A stretch of 49,896 nt of DNA from a virus, in IMG/VR virus record IMGVR_UViG_3300046359_000022, positions 1-49,896 of that record; one strand, written 5' to 3'. Below the pieces are notes generated by a model. It made no database searches. It worked only from the letters and a program-made list of their open reading frames with translations, and was not told the DNA's origin. The first letter of the stretch is position 1, and each line of letters starts with the position of its first letter. The position numbers were made by a program, and so were the translations under genes. Of this stretch, positions 1 to 8,877 are shown piece by piece.

Positions 1-986
1 GAACACCTCCTTCTGGACCTAGCGAAGGTCAGATATATTTTGACTCTTCTGCTGGAGATAAAAAATTATACTTCTTTAATGGTACTCAATGGATTGCTAT
101 ACAAGATACAGATAACTATGTTGATGAGGTAGCCTTTTCAACTGGAACTGGTACATTGACTTTAGGTAGATCTGGAGGTCTAGCAGATTTAACTGTTAGT
201 TTGGAAGGTAGATATTTGACAGCTCACCCAGCTACAAATCCATCACCATCTGTAAACAACTCTGGAAGAACATATATTCAAGATATAACATTAGACTCAT
301 TTGGTCATATTGTTGGTATTACATCAGCAACTGAGACTATGGAGGGTAAAATATACAGTGTATCTGTAGGTGCTGGAGGAGTAAACTCTGCTACCATTGT
401 ATTAGCAGATAATGAAGGAGGAAGTGATACAGTTACTATCTCTGGTACTACTGGTGAAATACAAGTTACTGAGAGTGGAGATCAAATAAACATAGGATTA
501 CCTGATGATGTAAACATTACTAACGACTTGGTTGTTGGTGGTAACTTAACTGTTAATGGATCTGTTACAACTGTTAATACAGAGACAATTTTATTAGCTG
601 ATAACATCATAACTTTAAATAGTAATGCTACTGGAACACCGACTGAAAATGCAGGAGTTGAAGTAGAGAGAGGTGATTTAGCTAATGTATATATTAGATG
701 GAATGAAACAAGTGATAGATGGGAATTTACAAATGACGGTACTAACTATAGTGTTATACCAGTTGGATCGGATTCTCACTACGCTACATTTATAGGAGGT
801 GCTACTTCTATACCAGTTACTCATAACTTGGGAACTAAAGACGTAAGAGTTGAATTGTACGACGTTACAACTTCAGAAACAGTTTATTCTGATATTGTTA
901 GAACTAGTAATAGTGTAGTTACAATTTCATTCACAACTACTCCAGCTACAGCTTCAATAAGAGTATTGATTAGCAAGGTTGGATAA
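1..986 (+). CDS. Tail fibre / receptor-binding protein, 5'-truncated by the window
   Basis: The reading frame is open from base 3 to the stop at 986 with no convincing internal start, so the gene begins outside the window (at least 327 residues are present). The first visible residues (GQIYFDSSAGDKKLYFFNGT) resemble the short fibre modules common in phage tail proteins. The middle has the pattern GGNLTVNGSVTTVNTETILL, followed by ENAGVEVERG and RWNETSDRWEF, a pairing I know from phage tail fibres. The C-terminus (IPVTHNLGTKDVRVELYD) looks like a compact tip domain. It lies 19 bp before a giant fibre gene, so the two probably belong to the same host-recognition apparatus. Role is by analogy; the receptor is unknown. 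Confidence 0.7.
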   Translation, partial: TPPSGPSEGQIYFDSSAGDKKLYFFNGTQWIAIQDTDNYVDEVAFSTGTGTLTLGRSGGLADLTVSLEGRYLTAHPATNPSPSVNNSGRTYIQDITLDSFGHIVGITSATETMEGKIYSVSVGAGGVNSATIVLADNEGGSDTVTISGTTGEIQVTESGDQINIGLPDDVNITNDLVVGGNLTVNGSVTTVNTETILLADNIITLNSNATGTPTENAGVEVERGDLANVYIRWNETSDRWEFTNDGTNYSVIPVGSDSHYATFIGGATSIPVTHNLGTKDVRVELYDVTTSETVYSDIVRTSNSVVTISFTTTPATASIRVLISKVG

Positions 987-1005
987 TAAATAATAAAATC
1001 TCAAT

Positions 1006-4000
1006 ATGAGCCAAAAAATAAAAACATCCGTTGAAATCGACGGCTCTTTAAGTGCTTCACAAATAGCTAACGCCACAACAGATACTGATAAGTTTTTGGT
1101 ATCTGATGGCGGGACTATAAAATATAGAACAGGAGCTGAGTTAGCTACTGATTTAGGAATAGCTGCTGGAGTAACTTCTAAAGTGCAGCATCAGGTAAAA
1201 GCGGGTGTTGCGATAAATAAAGGTCAAGCAGTTTATGTAACAGGTGCAGATGGAACCAATATGATTGTTGGGTTAGCATCTAATGCTACTGAAGCAACAT
1301 CATCTAAAACAATGGGATTGCTTAATGCTACTGTTTCTGTTAACGGTTTTGCTGATGTAATTACAGAAGGATTGCTATCTGGCTTAAATACTAGTGCTGC
1401 TACAGTTGGTGATCCTATTTGGTTAGGAACTGACGGAAATCTTATTTACGGATTAGCTAATAAACCATACGCTCCATCTCACTTGGTATTCATTGGTATT
1501 GTTACCAGAGTTAATGCTAATAATGGAGAGATATTTGTTAAGATACAAAATGGATTTGAACTTAATGAAATACACGATGTAGACCTAAAAACTACTACAC
1601 CTATTAATGGACATCTATTAGGATTTAATGGAACGTTATGGGTAAATAAAACTATAGCTGGTTGGTTAGGATATACACCGCAAGCTCAACTTAATGGAAC
1701 TGGATTTGTAAAAGCATCAGGTACTACAATTACTTATGATAATACATCTTATTATCCAGCTTCAAACCCTAATGGGTATATTTCCACTTATACAGAAACC
1801 GATACATTAGCTTCGGTAACAGGAAGAGGGGCTAGCACAAGTGCGCTTTCTACTTTTGACGGGGGCTTAAATATAGGTAGTACAAAATTAAGATGGGGGG
1901 GTAGCACAACACCAACATTAGGATTGCCATTCAGCGGCTCAGCTAATGCTTTCTGGATTGATGTCAATGACGGAGATACTGGGGGATTAATGGTGGACAA
2001 CGAAGGCGTAACTGTATACGGAGCTGGGGATAATGGATATGTTTTTAGAGTAATAGACGAAGATGTTTATCAAGCTACGACTAACGTTGCGAGTTCAACT
2101 ACATTCCAAATTAATCAAGGACAAAATGGCGGAGGATCAATAAAAGGGAACTTTGATATATCTGGTACTTTAAGTGCTTCAGGATATAATAAAACAAACT
2201 GGGATACAGCTTATGGGTGGGGTAACCATTCAGGTTTATATTTAGGAATAAATTCAAAAGCAGCAGACTCAGAATTATTAGATGGAATAGATTCTACTAG
2301 AGTAATATTTGGCGATAATTCAACTGGTACAATTAGTATAAGCGATGCTACTCTAAACGGGGCTTTAAAAAGCGGTTTTTACACAGTAGGAACAGGCGGA
2401 ATACCGAATGCTACTAGTGTTAACTTTGTCTTACATACAGCTTATAATGGAGTTGGTAATGCTGCTGGATTTGATTTAGCATGTAACGATAGCACAACAA
2501 GTTCTTTTTATTTAAGACCAGCTACTGGCGGAGGTAAAGGATCTTGGCAAACAATTATTACTTCTGCTAATGTTGGTTCATACGCCGTACCTTCATCAAG
2601 AACAATAACTATTAACGGTACAACGCAAGACTTATCAGCTAACAGAAGTTTTACAGTAAGCGGAACAGTAACATCTGGCGTTAGTATAACTTCTGCTGGA
2701 TCAGCTAATAATGCCCCTTCTACACCATCTGTGAATATCGGAATGTATGTTGACACATACGCATTTATAGATTTATCTACAGCAGACACAAACGGAAGCT
2801 GGATTGATTTTAGTAAAGCTAATGGCACAGACTACGGAGGAAGAATAAGATATAATAATGGAAGTGATTACTTTAGTATATCAGCAAATGCAAATGAACA
2901 AGTAAGAATATTCAACTCGAATGCGGAAGCTTTAGGATCTTTTAGAGCTCCTTTGTTTTACGATTCAAACAATACAGGATATTACGTAGATCCAGCTTCT
3001 TCTAGTAATTTAGCATTACTTAGTCTTTATGGTCATGATAATCAATTAAAAATAAATACATATAGTGGAGGTGCATCAGGATGGTTTGCTCAAGAAGCTG
3101 GTGTAAACAAATGGGAGACTTATCATTATCAAGGTAGATATAGATGGTATAATTATACTACAAATCAAGAAGAGGCATTTTTAGATAATTCAGGCGGGTA
3201 CTTACAAGTTAGAACGTCTATGAGAGCACCTATATTTTATGACTCAAATGATACAACATATTATTTTGATGGTACAGGAGGTACTAGACAAAGTAGATAT
3301 TTAACAATATCAGGTGGCGGAACAGGTAATTATGGTAATGAATTAGTTGTAGGAAATACTTCGGTACAGTACTCATTACAAGATACAAACTTACGTCCAA
3401 TTATACAAGCTACAGGTGCTTATCCTGTTTTAACGCTAAACCATACGGTAACATCAAATGGTTCTCATGGTGGAACCGTACAGTTTACATCAAATGGGGT
3501 AGGTAATCAGTTTGTAATTGGTAGTAGTGGAAATGGTTCTAGATTAGAAATCGGTACATCATCCAACGCAAATTGGAATCCACATAACGGTATTGATAAC
3601 TATAATGGTACTACAGGGTTAAGAATGGATACTTCAGGTAACATATTTAACTTAGTATCAACTAGATCACCAATATACTACGACAATAACAATACAGGAT
3701 ACTACGTAGACCCTACCGGTGATTCAAGGGTAAACACTGTTTATGCTGATAGACTAGCAACGCCTTACGCTCAAAGTCCTAATGACTCTCACCCAGGATT
3801 TGGTATTAGACCATTCTATTCTTGGAACATAGGACAAGCTAATAATGCAAGTGCAGGATACTCTAATGGTATATCAATAGGATCAAATCCAGGTGATCAA
3901 GCGTATGGATTCCAGATCGTACAAAACATGTGGGATGACCAATTATATTTTAGAAGATATAATGGAGGTTGGCAAGGCTGGAGAACAGCTTTAGATAGCA

Positions 4001-5055
4001 GTAACTATACAGGTTACAGAGATTATGGAGGAAACGCTTTATACGCTGGTATATATTATGATGGTAATAATACAAGTTATTACGTAGACCCAAATGGAGC
4101 ATCTAGAATGGGGACTATTAATGCCGATTCATTAAAAACATATAATAATGTATATATAGATAATAATTACGGTAATACTGTTGTAGGAGTTTATAGCTCA
4201 ACAAGATACCAAGGAGTTTTTGCCATGGGTGATTCTTACAAGTTACCAACTGATGGAACTTCAACTGGATCTCTTTACGGATTGGCTTGGTCACACCCTA
4301 ATGCAGGTGGAGTTGCTGGAAATCTAAATACTCATGGTTTGTTAGCTATGGAGAACGGGACTTGGCTAGCTTCTTTAACAGGGAGTACAAGAGCAAGAGA
4401 CGACATGAGAGCTCCTATTTTTTATGATAATAACAATACAGGCTATTACATAGATCCAGCAGGTAATTCTCAGGTCTCAGCTATGTATGCAAATAACTGG
4501 TTCAGAGCACAAGGTAATACAGGGTTATACGGACAAGATTATGGTGTACACTTTTACCCTCAAACAGGAAGTGCTTGGAGTATAACAGGAAGTGGTGGAA
4601 ATATAGAGCTACAATTTAGATCTAATCATAACTCTACAATACGAGGGTATGTTTATGCAGATACATCAAATAACATAGGCTTCTTAACCTCAGGAGGAGG
4701 ATGGAGACTTAGATGTGATGACTCTGGAAATGCGATTGCCACTGGAGATGTAACAGCATACTCAGATAGAAGAGTAAAAGAAAACATACACACTATTGAT
4801 AACGCTTTAGACAAAGTAAATAACCTAAGAGGTGTATACTATACTAGAATAGATTCTGAAGATAAACAAAGAAAAGTAGGAGTTATTGCGCAAGAAACTC
4901 TAGAAGTATTACCAGAGGTTGTAGGAAAAGATACTGATGGCATGTACAATGTAGCTTATGGAAATATAACAGCTGTACTAATCGAAGCAATAAAAGAACA
5001 ACAAACACAAATAGAAGAGCTAAAACAATTAGTAAATAAATTAATAAATAAATAA
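1006..5055 (+). CDS. Giant tail fibre with C-terminal S74 intramolecular chaperone (1349 aa)
   Basis: A fibrous protein rich in Gly, Ser, Thr and Asn. Five copies of a module with core (R)(A/S)P(I/L)(F/Y)YD.N(N/D)T.YY(V/I)DP lie at about 2941, 3220, 3661, 4046 and 4405, spaced by 280-440 bp; the second copy has FDG in place of VDP. The last ~100 residues match the peptidase S74 (endosialidase-type) chaperone: AYSDRRVKENI with the serine expected to self-cleave, then VGVIAQE, VLPEVV and a terminal coiled coil (EAIKEQQTQIEELKQLVNKL). In this family the domain trimerises the fibre and then cuts itself off. The N-terminal ~250 residues probably attach to the tail. The stop overlaps the next start (TAATG). 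The adhesin assignment is strong; the receptor is unknown. Confidence 0.85.
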   Translation: MSQKIKTSVEIDGSLSASQIANATTDTDKFLVSDGGTIKYRTGAELATDLGIAAGVTSKVQHQVKAGVAINKGQAVYVTGADGTNMIVGLASNATEATSSKTMGLLNATVSVNGFADVITEGLLSGLNTSAATVGDPIWLGTDGNLIYGLANKPYAPSHLVFIGIVTRVNANNGEIFVKIQNGFELNEIHDVDLKTTTPINGHLLGFNGTLWVNKTIAGWLGYTPQAQLNGTGFVKASGTTITYDNTSYYPASNPNGYISTYTETDTLASVTGRGASTSALSTFDGGLNIGSTKLRWGGSTTPTLGLPFSGSANAFWIDVNDGDTGGLMVDNEGVTVYGAGDNGYVFRVIDEDVYQATTNVASSTTFQINQGQNGGGSIKGNFDISGTLSASGYNKTNWDTAYGWGNHSGLYLGINSKAADSELLDGIDSTRVIFGDNSTGTISISDATLNGALKSGFYTVGTGGIPNATSVNFVLHTAYNGVGNAAGFDLACNDSTTSSFYLRPATGGGKGSWQTIITSANVGSYAVPSSRTITINGTTQDLSANRSFTVSGTVTSGVSITSAGSANNAPSTPSVNIGMYVDTYAFIDLSTADTNGSWIDFSKANGTDYGGRIRYNNGSDYFSISANANEQVRIFNSNAEALGSFRAPLFYDSNNTGYYVDPASSSNLALLSLYGHDNQLKINTYSGGASGWFAQEAGVNKWETYHYQGRYRWYNYTTNQEEAFLDNSGGYLQVRTSMRAPIFYDSNDTTYYFDGTGGTRQSRYLTISGGGTGNYGNELVVGNTSVQYSLQDTNLRPIIQATGAYPVLTLNHTVTSNGSHGGTVQFTSNGVGNQFVIGSSGNGSRLEIGTSSNANWNPHNGIDNYNGTTGLRMDTSGNIFNLVSTRSPIYYDNNNTGYYVDPTGDSRVNTVYADRLATPYAQSPNDSHPGFGIRPFYSWNIGQANNASAGYSNGISIGSNPGDQAYGFQIVQNMWDDQLYFRRYNGGWQGWRTALDSSNYTGYRDYGGNALYAGIYYDGNNTSYYVDPNGASRMGTINADSLKTYNNVYIDNNYGNTVVGVYSSTRYQGVFAMGDSYKLPTDGTSTGSLYGLAWSHPNAGGVAGNLNTHGLLAMENGTWLASLTGSTRARDDMRAPIFYDNNNTGYYIDPAGNSQVSAMYANNWFRAQGNTGLYGQDYGVHFYPQTGSAWSITGSGGNIELQFRSNHNSTIRGYVYADTSNNIGFLTSGGGWRLRCDDSGNAIATGDVTAYSDRRVKENIHTIDNALDKVNNLRGVYYTRIDSEDKQRKVGVIAQETLEVLPEVVGKDTDGMYNVAYGNITAVLIEAIKEQQTQIEELKQLVNKLINK

Positions 5056-5426
5056 TGGCAATCACTTACACATTTTTAACAGACGACACAATGAAGCTAG
5101 AAATGGCTCCGCAATTAAATGGATTAGAAAAAGTAATTACTAGAGTAAGATACAACTATGTTGGTGTAGATGAAAATGGTAATGAAGGAACTTTTAACGG
5201 GGCTACTCCTATGCCTGCTCCAAACGCCGAAGGATACAAGCCTTTTGAAGAATTAACACCAGAAGATATTGTTTCTTGGTTAGAAGATACGGCTGATAAA
5301 ACTCACATGCAAGAAAGGATAGCTAAGCAAATAGAAGCTATTGTTACCCCTAAGTATGTTGGTATTGACGCTCCTTGGGCTCCAGCTAAAACAGTTGTAG
5401 AACCAGTTGTAGAACCAGAGGTATAA
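5055..5426 (+). CDS. Small conserved phage structural-type protein (123 aa)
   Basis: Starts inside the stop of the giant fibre gene (TAATG), so translation is probably coupled. The acidic protein has a predicted beta-rich first half (about 1-65), then FEELTPEDIVSWLEDT, MQERIAKQIEA and a closing APWAP followed by a Val/Glu/Pro tail (VEPVVEPEV). This order, an (E/D)LTxExVxxWLE helix, an I.KQIE helix and a Pro-Trp end, resembles a family of small proteins near tail genes of cyanophages and other marine phages, whose function is not established to my knowledge. Position between fibre genes suggests a tail accessory or fibre assembly role (inference). Confidence 0.5.
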   Translation: MAITYTFLTDDTMKLEMAPQLNGLEKVITRVRYNYVGVDENGNEGTFNGATPMPAPNAEGYKPFEELTPEDIVSWLEDTADKTHMQERIAKQIEAIVTPKYVGIDAPWAPAKTVVEPVVEPEV

Positions 5427-5427
5427 T

Positions 5428-5940
5428 ATGACAATGCCAGCATCAGGTACTATTAGTATGTCTCAAATCAATACTGAATTGGGACGTGCTAGTACTGCTA
5501 CAATATCATTAGATACAGCAGAAAATGGAGGATATGGAGCTATAAATCAAGCAAGTGGTAGTAAACCTAGTGCTAGTAATCCTGCTACATTATCTGAATG
5601 GTATAGTTATAACCATAATGCAAGTTCTCAGATAAATGTAAGTTATGATATAACATTTGCTCCTTTTGGAGGGTTAGCCAACATAACAGAAAATGGAGTT
5701 AGGATTATAAGAACATCAAGTAACGCAACTGGTACTTTTTCTTCTGTAACTGGAGATGTTGTAGTTGCATCTATTACTTCTCCAGCTGGTGGGGTTAGAT
5801 ATGCAGAGGTATCTGTTTATGTTAACGGAGTGTTCTTGGGTAGTAACGTAGGAACTACTAGCGCATCTTATACTTTTACTATAGGACAAGGAAATGTTTC
5901 TTATTATCAAATATTTATGACAGCAAATAATAACTTATAA
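5428..5940 (+). CDS. Tail fibre / virion structural protein (170 aa)
   Basis: Begins with MTMPASGTISMSQINTELGR, very like the opening of many phage tail proteins in which a (L/M)P.SG.ISMS.IN.ELG stretch is followed by a Thr/Ser-rich turn region. The rest (about 70-170) is beta-rich, with SPAGGVRYAEVSVYVNGVFL and alternating hydrophobics, like an Ig-like or lectin-like tip domain. No signal peptide or membrane segment. It lies two bases after the previous stop and is the last fibre gene before the lysis cassette. Probably a minor fibre or tail-tip subunit; no catalytic motif is visible. Confidence 0.55.
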   Translation: MTMPASGTISMSQINTELGRASTATISLDTAENGGYGAINQASGSKPSASNPATLSEWYSYNHNASSQINVSYDITFAPFGGLANITENGVRIIRTSSNATGTFSSVTGDVVVASITSPAGGVRYAEVSVYVNGVFLGSNVGTTSASYTFTIGQGNVSYYQIFMTANNNL

Positions 5941-5953
5941 TAAATAATATAAA

Positions 5954-6091
5954 GTGGCAAAAGCAAAAAACGAATCAGTTAAGTTAGAAAATAAAAAAAT
6001 AAGTCGTCCTGGTGTTCATTCAAAAGCAAAGACATCAAAACTGAAAGACTCTAAGAATTATAAGAAAACATATAAAGGTCAAGGAAGATAA
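5954..6091 (+). CDS. Small basic protein, 45 aa, conserved type in Bacteroidetes phages
   Basis: A 45-codon frame starting at GTG (5954) and ending in TAATG, which overlaps the holin start at 6091. The product is strongly basic (about one third Lys/Arg), with SRPGVHSKAKTSKLKDSKNY followed by KKTYKGQGR. I recognise this SRPG.H.K.KTSK...SKNYKK.Y.GQGR pattern from tiny genes in Bacteroidetes phages, often near lysis or tail genes. Its function is not known to me; the charge suggests nucleic-acid or envelope binding (inference). The overlap with the holin and the recognised pattern make it a real gene despite its size. Confidence 0.7.
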   Translation: MAKAKNESVKLENKKISRPGVHSKAKTSKLKDSKNYKKTYKGQGR

Positions 6092-6525
6092 TGAAATATA
6101 TTAACTACATCGCAACATCAATACTGTTATTATTCATGCCTATATATGGTTTACTTGTAGCAGTTGGAGCTTCTATAATATTAGATACATTTACTGGTAT
6201 ATTTAAAAGTATTAAACTACATGGTTGGTCTAGTATAAGAAGTAGAAAACTATCAAACGTGATAAGTAAAATGGCTTTATATGAAATATGTATAATGTTC
6301 TTATTCCTTATGGACAAGTATGTGTTGAATGAGTTTGTAAAACATGCATTTGGTTTTGATTTTATGTTTACAAAGGTTTGTGCGATTGTATTAATATTTG
6401 TAGAGCTTGTATCTGTTAAAGAAAATATAGAGGAAACATTTAGCATTGATATATGGGCATTGTTAAAAAAAGCATTGAATAGAGCTAAAGAAACTAAAGA
6501 CGATATAAATCAATTAACAAGCTAA
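6091..6525 (+). CDS. Phage holin (144 aa, multi-spanning)
   Basis: Predicted membrane segments lie at about 4-35 (two closely spaced, broken by the conserved-looking D.FTGIFKSIK), 67-85 and 95-112, with a basic/polar C-terminal tail. The D..TG..K...SRK...I.K...Y layout resembles the phage holin 4 family, which forms inner-membrane holes that let endolysin reach the peptidoglycan. It directly precedes the endolysin gene (1-base TAATG overlap) and the spanin gene, a complete Gram-negative lysis cassette. The function is supported by both sequence pattern and context. Confidence 0.8.
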   Translation: MKYINYIATSILLLFMPIYGLLVAVGASIILDTFTGIFKSIKLHGWSSIRSRKLSNVISKMALYEICIMFLFLMDKYVLNEFVKHAFGFDFMFTKVCAIVLIFVELVSVKENIEETFSIDIWALLKKALNRAKETKDDINQLTS

Positions 6526-6983
6526 TGCAATTATCTAAAAATCTATCACTAGCTGAAATGACTATTAGTTACGAAGCAAAAAGAAGAGGGATTTCTAACA
6601 ACCCTACACAAGATCATTTAGCTAATATGAAAAAGCTATCTGATAACGTATTTCAGCCCATTAGAGAGCACTTTAAGTCTCCGATACGTATATCTTCAGG
6701 TTACAGAAGTTTAGCCCTTAATAAGGCTATAAAAGGTGCTGCGACAAGTCAGCACTGTTCGGGCGAAGCTATGGATATTGATATGGATGGGACAAGCATT
6801 ACAAATGCTCAAATATTTAATTATATAAAAGATAATTTGGTATTCGATCAATTGATATGGGAGTTTGGTACAGATAAAAATCCAGACTGGGTTCACGTGT
6901 CTTATGAGTCAACTGGTAAGCAAAGAAAACAAATACTTAAAGCAATCAGAAAAAATGGCAAAACGTCTTATATTAATTATTAG
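6525..6983 (+). CDS. Endolysin, peptidase M15 family (152 aa)
   Basis: A single-domain zinc peptidase of the M15A / D-Ala-D-Ala carboxypeptidase-like fold, the usual size for phage endolysins of this type. The core SSGYRSLALN (about 57-66) is followed by SQHCSGEAMDID, giving ligands His77 and Asp84, and by WVHVS with the third ligand His124. No signal peptide is present, so export probably depends on the holin. Expected to cut peptide cross-links of peptidoglycan. Its 3' end overlaps the spanin gene by 29 bases in another frame. Confidence 0.9.
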   Translation: MQLSKNLSLAEMTISYEAKRRGISNNPTQDHLANMKKLSDNVFQPIREHFKSPIRISSGYRSLALNKAIKGAATSQHCSGEAMDIDMDGTSITNAQIFNYIKDNLVFDQLIWEFGTDKNPDWVHVSYESTGKQRKQILKAIRKNGKTSYINY

Positions 6984-7437
6984 TTTATTACTATTAGTTT
7001 CTTGTGCTTCTAGAAAAGTCGATGTATCAAAAATAGCTATCGAAACAAAAGTAGATAGTTCTGTTGTTGTTAAAGTTGACGGCACTTATGTTAAAGAAGC
7101 AAACGTAGCTACAGTAGAAACTGAAGAAGAATTAGAATACAAACCAATCGATAGTTTAAAACCTATGGTTATTGATGGTAAGTCTTATACTAATACTATT
7201 ATAAAGTCAAAGAAGAAAAAGACTGTTAAGATAGATAAAACCAAAGATATAGCTAAAGTCTCTTCTGTAAAAAAGTTAAATGTAAAAAGAGAGGGATCTA
7301 AAAAAGTGTTTGTTAAGAAGGTAGACAAGAAAGCAAACTATTGGATGTATCTTTGGTTTTTATTACCTGTAGTATTAATATGGTTATTAGAAAGATATGG
7401 TAAGTATCTATTTCCGTTTTTAAAGTTTTTTAAATAA
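6955..7437 (+). CDS. One-piece spanin (u-spanin) lipoprotein (160 aa)
   Basis: The ATG at 6955 gives MAKRLILIISLLLLVSCASR, a lipoprotein signal with the lipobox LVSC and modifiable Cys17. Earlier in-frame starts exist but would hide this signal inside the protein. The middle (about 25-125) is charged, Lys-rich and Val-rich, with short repeated blocks. The end has a strong membrane helix (WMYLWFLLPVVLIWLLERYG, about 130-149) and a basic tail. An outer-membrane lipid anchor at one end and an inner-membrane helix at the other is the layout of unimolecular spanins such as that of phage T1, which fuse inner and outer membranes in the last lysis step. It overlaps the endolysin gene. Confidence 0.82.
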   Translation: MAKRLILIISLLLLVSCASRKVDVSKIAIETKVDSSVVVKVDGTYVKEANVATVETEEELEYKPIDSLKPMVIDGKSYTNTIIKSKKKKTVKIDKTKDIAKVSSVKKLNVKREGSKKVFVKKVDKKANYWMYLWFLLPVVLIWLLERYGKYLFPFLKFFK

Positions 7438-7443
7438 AATAAC

Positions 7444-7451
7444 TATATTTG
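7444..7451 (+). promoter_or_regulatory. Bacteroidetes-type promoter -7 element (TATATTTG)
   Basis: TATATTTG fits TAnnTTTG, the -7 consensus of the primary Bacteroidetes sigma factor. It lies 25 bp before the start at 7477 and just after the lysis cassette. No clear TTG -33 element is visible. It would drive the gene at 7477. Confidence 0.6.
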
Positions 7452-7476
7452 CATACTAATTTAATTAAATAAACAC

Positions 7477-7755
7477 ATGAAAGACAAAAAAATTTCAGAT
7501 ATGGTTGAAAATCGTATCACAGAACACCAATTAGGAAAGTTACGTAACTTCGAAGAATCATTTGCTAAAGGCAGAGATATGGTTGGAGGAATGACTCTTC
7601 AATATGAGTTTCAAAAATCTTCTTTATTAGCTCAAATCGCAGAGCTTGACAAAGACTTTCAAAAACTTAAGTCAGATTTAAAAGATCAATACGGAGATAT
7701 TGATATAGATTTGACTACTGGAGTCTATACCGTTAAAGAGGTTACAGAAGAATAG
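7477..7755 (+). CDS. Small helical protein, unknown function (92 aa)
   Basis: I do not recognise a family. Predicted helices cover 5-35 and 45-73, the second (SLLAQIAELDKDFQKLKSDL) with a coiled-coil heptad. The C-terminus is short and acidic, with YGDIDIDLTTGVYTV like a beta turn. It has its own TAnnTTTG promoter upstream and an intrinsic terminator directly after it, so it can be a single-gene transcript, unusual in this tightly overlapped genome. That suggests expression independent of the neighbouring lysis and packaging genes. Confidence 0.6.
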   Translation: MKDKKISDMVENRITEHQLGKLRNFEESFAKGRDMVGGMTLQYEFQKSSLLAQIAELDKDFQKLKSDLKDQYGDIDIDLTTGVYTVKEVTEE

Positions 7756-7760
7756 AAAAC

Positions 7761-7786
7761 AAGCCATCCTAACCGATGGCTTTTAA
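7761..7786 (+). terminator. Intrinsic terminator
   Basis: An 8-bp stem (AAGCCATC with GATGGCTT, 7761-7768 and 7775-7782), a 6-nt loop, then a short T run. It lies 5 bp after the stop at 7755. Confidence 0.8.
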
Positions 7787-7797
7787 AATTTAATACA

Positions 7798-8013
7798 ATG
7801 CAAGAAATAAGAAAAGTCAGCATAGGGAATGACTACAAAAACTCTATGCATTATGTTGTTGGTCAAACTGTGTTTGGTAATTACGTAATACACACAATAC
7901 AAAGATCAGAGACTGGTATATTAATCTGGATAGAAAAAGACAAGGAAGTTGTTTGTTGGAAAGAGATAAACAATTATGTTCCTATGGCTTTAGAATTTAA
8001 TATCAATTTCTAA
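7798..8013 (+). CDS. Small conserved protein of crAss-like phages (71 aa)
   Basis: Begins MQEIRKVSIGNDYKNSMHYV and closes with WKEINNYVPMALEFNINF. The combination K.SIG.DYKN.MHY.VGQ ... WKE ... EYNI(D/N)F recalls a short protein encoded ahead of the terminase in crAss-like phages; its role is not known to me. Predicted mostly beta. The last base of its stop is the first of the next ATG (TAATG), placing it in one operon with the GroES-like gene and terminase. Confidence 0.55.
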   Translation: MQEIRKVSIGNDYKNSMHYVVGQTVFGNYVIHTIQRSETGILIWIEKDKEVVCWKEINNYVPMALEFNINF

Positions 8014-8594
8014 TGAGATCTCCATATAACTTTATAGTATCTCCTCTTGGGGATAATTACAACAATACTAAAAACATAGGTGGAAAAGATGTTATAATAA
8101 ACACATCTCTAGAATCTGCTAAGTATGTTAATAGATTAGCTGTAGTAATAGAGACACCTCATCATTATAATGGAGATGTAGAACCTGGTGACGTAGTTGT
8201 AATACATCACAATGTATTTAGAACTTATCACGATATGAAGGGTAGACAAACTAAATCTCCAGAGTTTTTTAGAGATGACTTGTATATACTAAGTCCAGAA
8301 AGGATTTATTTATACAAAAGAAACGGTATATGGAACTCACATTTAAACTATTGTTTTGTAAAACCAATTGCTACTATACAGAATGAAAGTCTTCACATAG
8401 TAGACAAAGAAGAGAAACATGTTGGGATAATTGTTTATCCTAGTAAAAATCAAATAAAAAATTTAAACTTAAATAGCGGAGATATGGTGGCTTTCACCAA
8501 GAATAGCGAGTATGAGTTTGAGATAGATGATCTGAAAATGTACAGAATGTACGATAGAGACGTTGTAATCGAATTAAATAATTATGTTGTATAA
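8013..8594 (+). CDS. GroES-like (co-chaperonin fold) phage protein (193 aa)
   Basis: The features that suggest a Cpn10/GroES-like beta barrel are VEPGDVVVIHHNVFR (about 56-70), resembling the GD.V.. core strand, and a late LNSGDMVAFTKNSEYEFEID followed by LKMYRMYDRDVVIEL, resembling the closing strands that end in a DI(L/V) motif. The opening SPLGDNYNNTKNIGGKDVII and FRTYHDMKGR also recall a conserved protein near the terminase of crAss-like phages. A phage co-chaperonin would help fold capsid or portal subunits. No GroEL partner is seen, so it would use the host chaperonin (inference). Alternative: a structural protein of unrelated fold. Confidence 0.5.
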   Translation: MRSPYNFIVSPLGDNYNNTKNIGGKDVIINTSLESAKYVNRLAVVIETPHHYNGDVEPGDVVVIHHNVFRTYHDMKGRQTKSPEFFRDDLYILSPERIYLYKRNGIWNSHLNYCFVKPIATIQNESLHIVDKEEKHVGIIVYPSKNQIKNLNLNSGDMVAFTKNSEYEFEIDDLKMYRMYDRDVVIELNNYVV

Positions 8595-8877
8595 CCATCA
8601 AGAATTAAAGCAAATGATTATAGACGCTGCTTATAAGTCTGTAATCGAGTTAGTTAAAGTATTGGCTGATGAAATTATATCTGACGATAACATAGATGAT
8701 GTGTCAGCTGATAAAATGAGGAACGCTGTGTTGGCTAAAAAAACAGCTTTAGATGACGCATTCTATATATTATCAAAGATAGAGAGCGAACAAAAAATAC
8801 TTGAGGGTACAGATAAAGAAGAAGTAGATGAAATCAAATTCCAATCTTTTGCAGAAAAACGAAGTAAGGGAAGATAA
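8584..8877 (+). CDS. Small helical protein upstream of terminase (97 aa)
   Basis: Overlaps the previous gene by 11 bases and runs 50 bases into the large terminase gene. Almost wholly helical: HQELKQMIIDAAYKSVIELV, then SADKMRNAVLAKKTALDDAF and a charged C-terminus. No known DNA-binding motif is obvious. Its place directly before the large terminase, and its size, make it a candidate small terminase subunit or terminase partner. That is inference from position only, because crAss-like phages generally lack a recognised small subunit. Confidence 0.5.
   Translation: MLYNHQELKQMIIDAAYKSVIELVKVLADEIISDDNIDDVSADKMRNAVLAKKTALDDAFYILSKIESEQKILEGTDKEEVDEIKFQSFAEKRSKGR

Noticed and set aside
8584-8877. 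Certain small terminase subunit
   Set aside because: Position fits, but no helix-turn-helix or TerS-like oligomer pattern can be shown, so it is left as an unknown helical protein.
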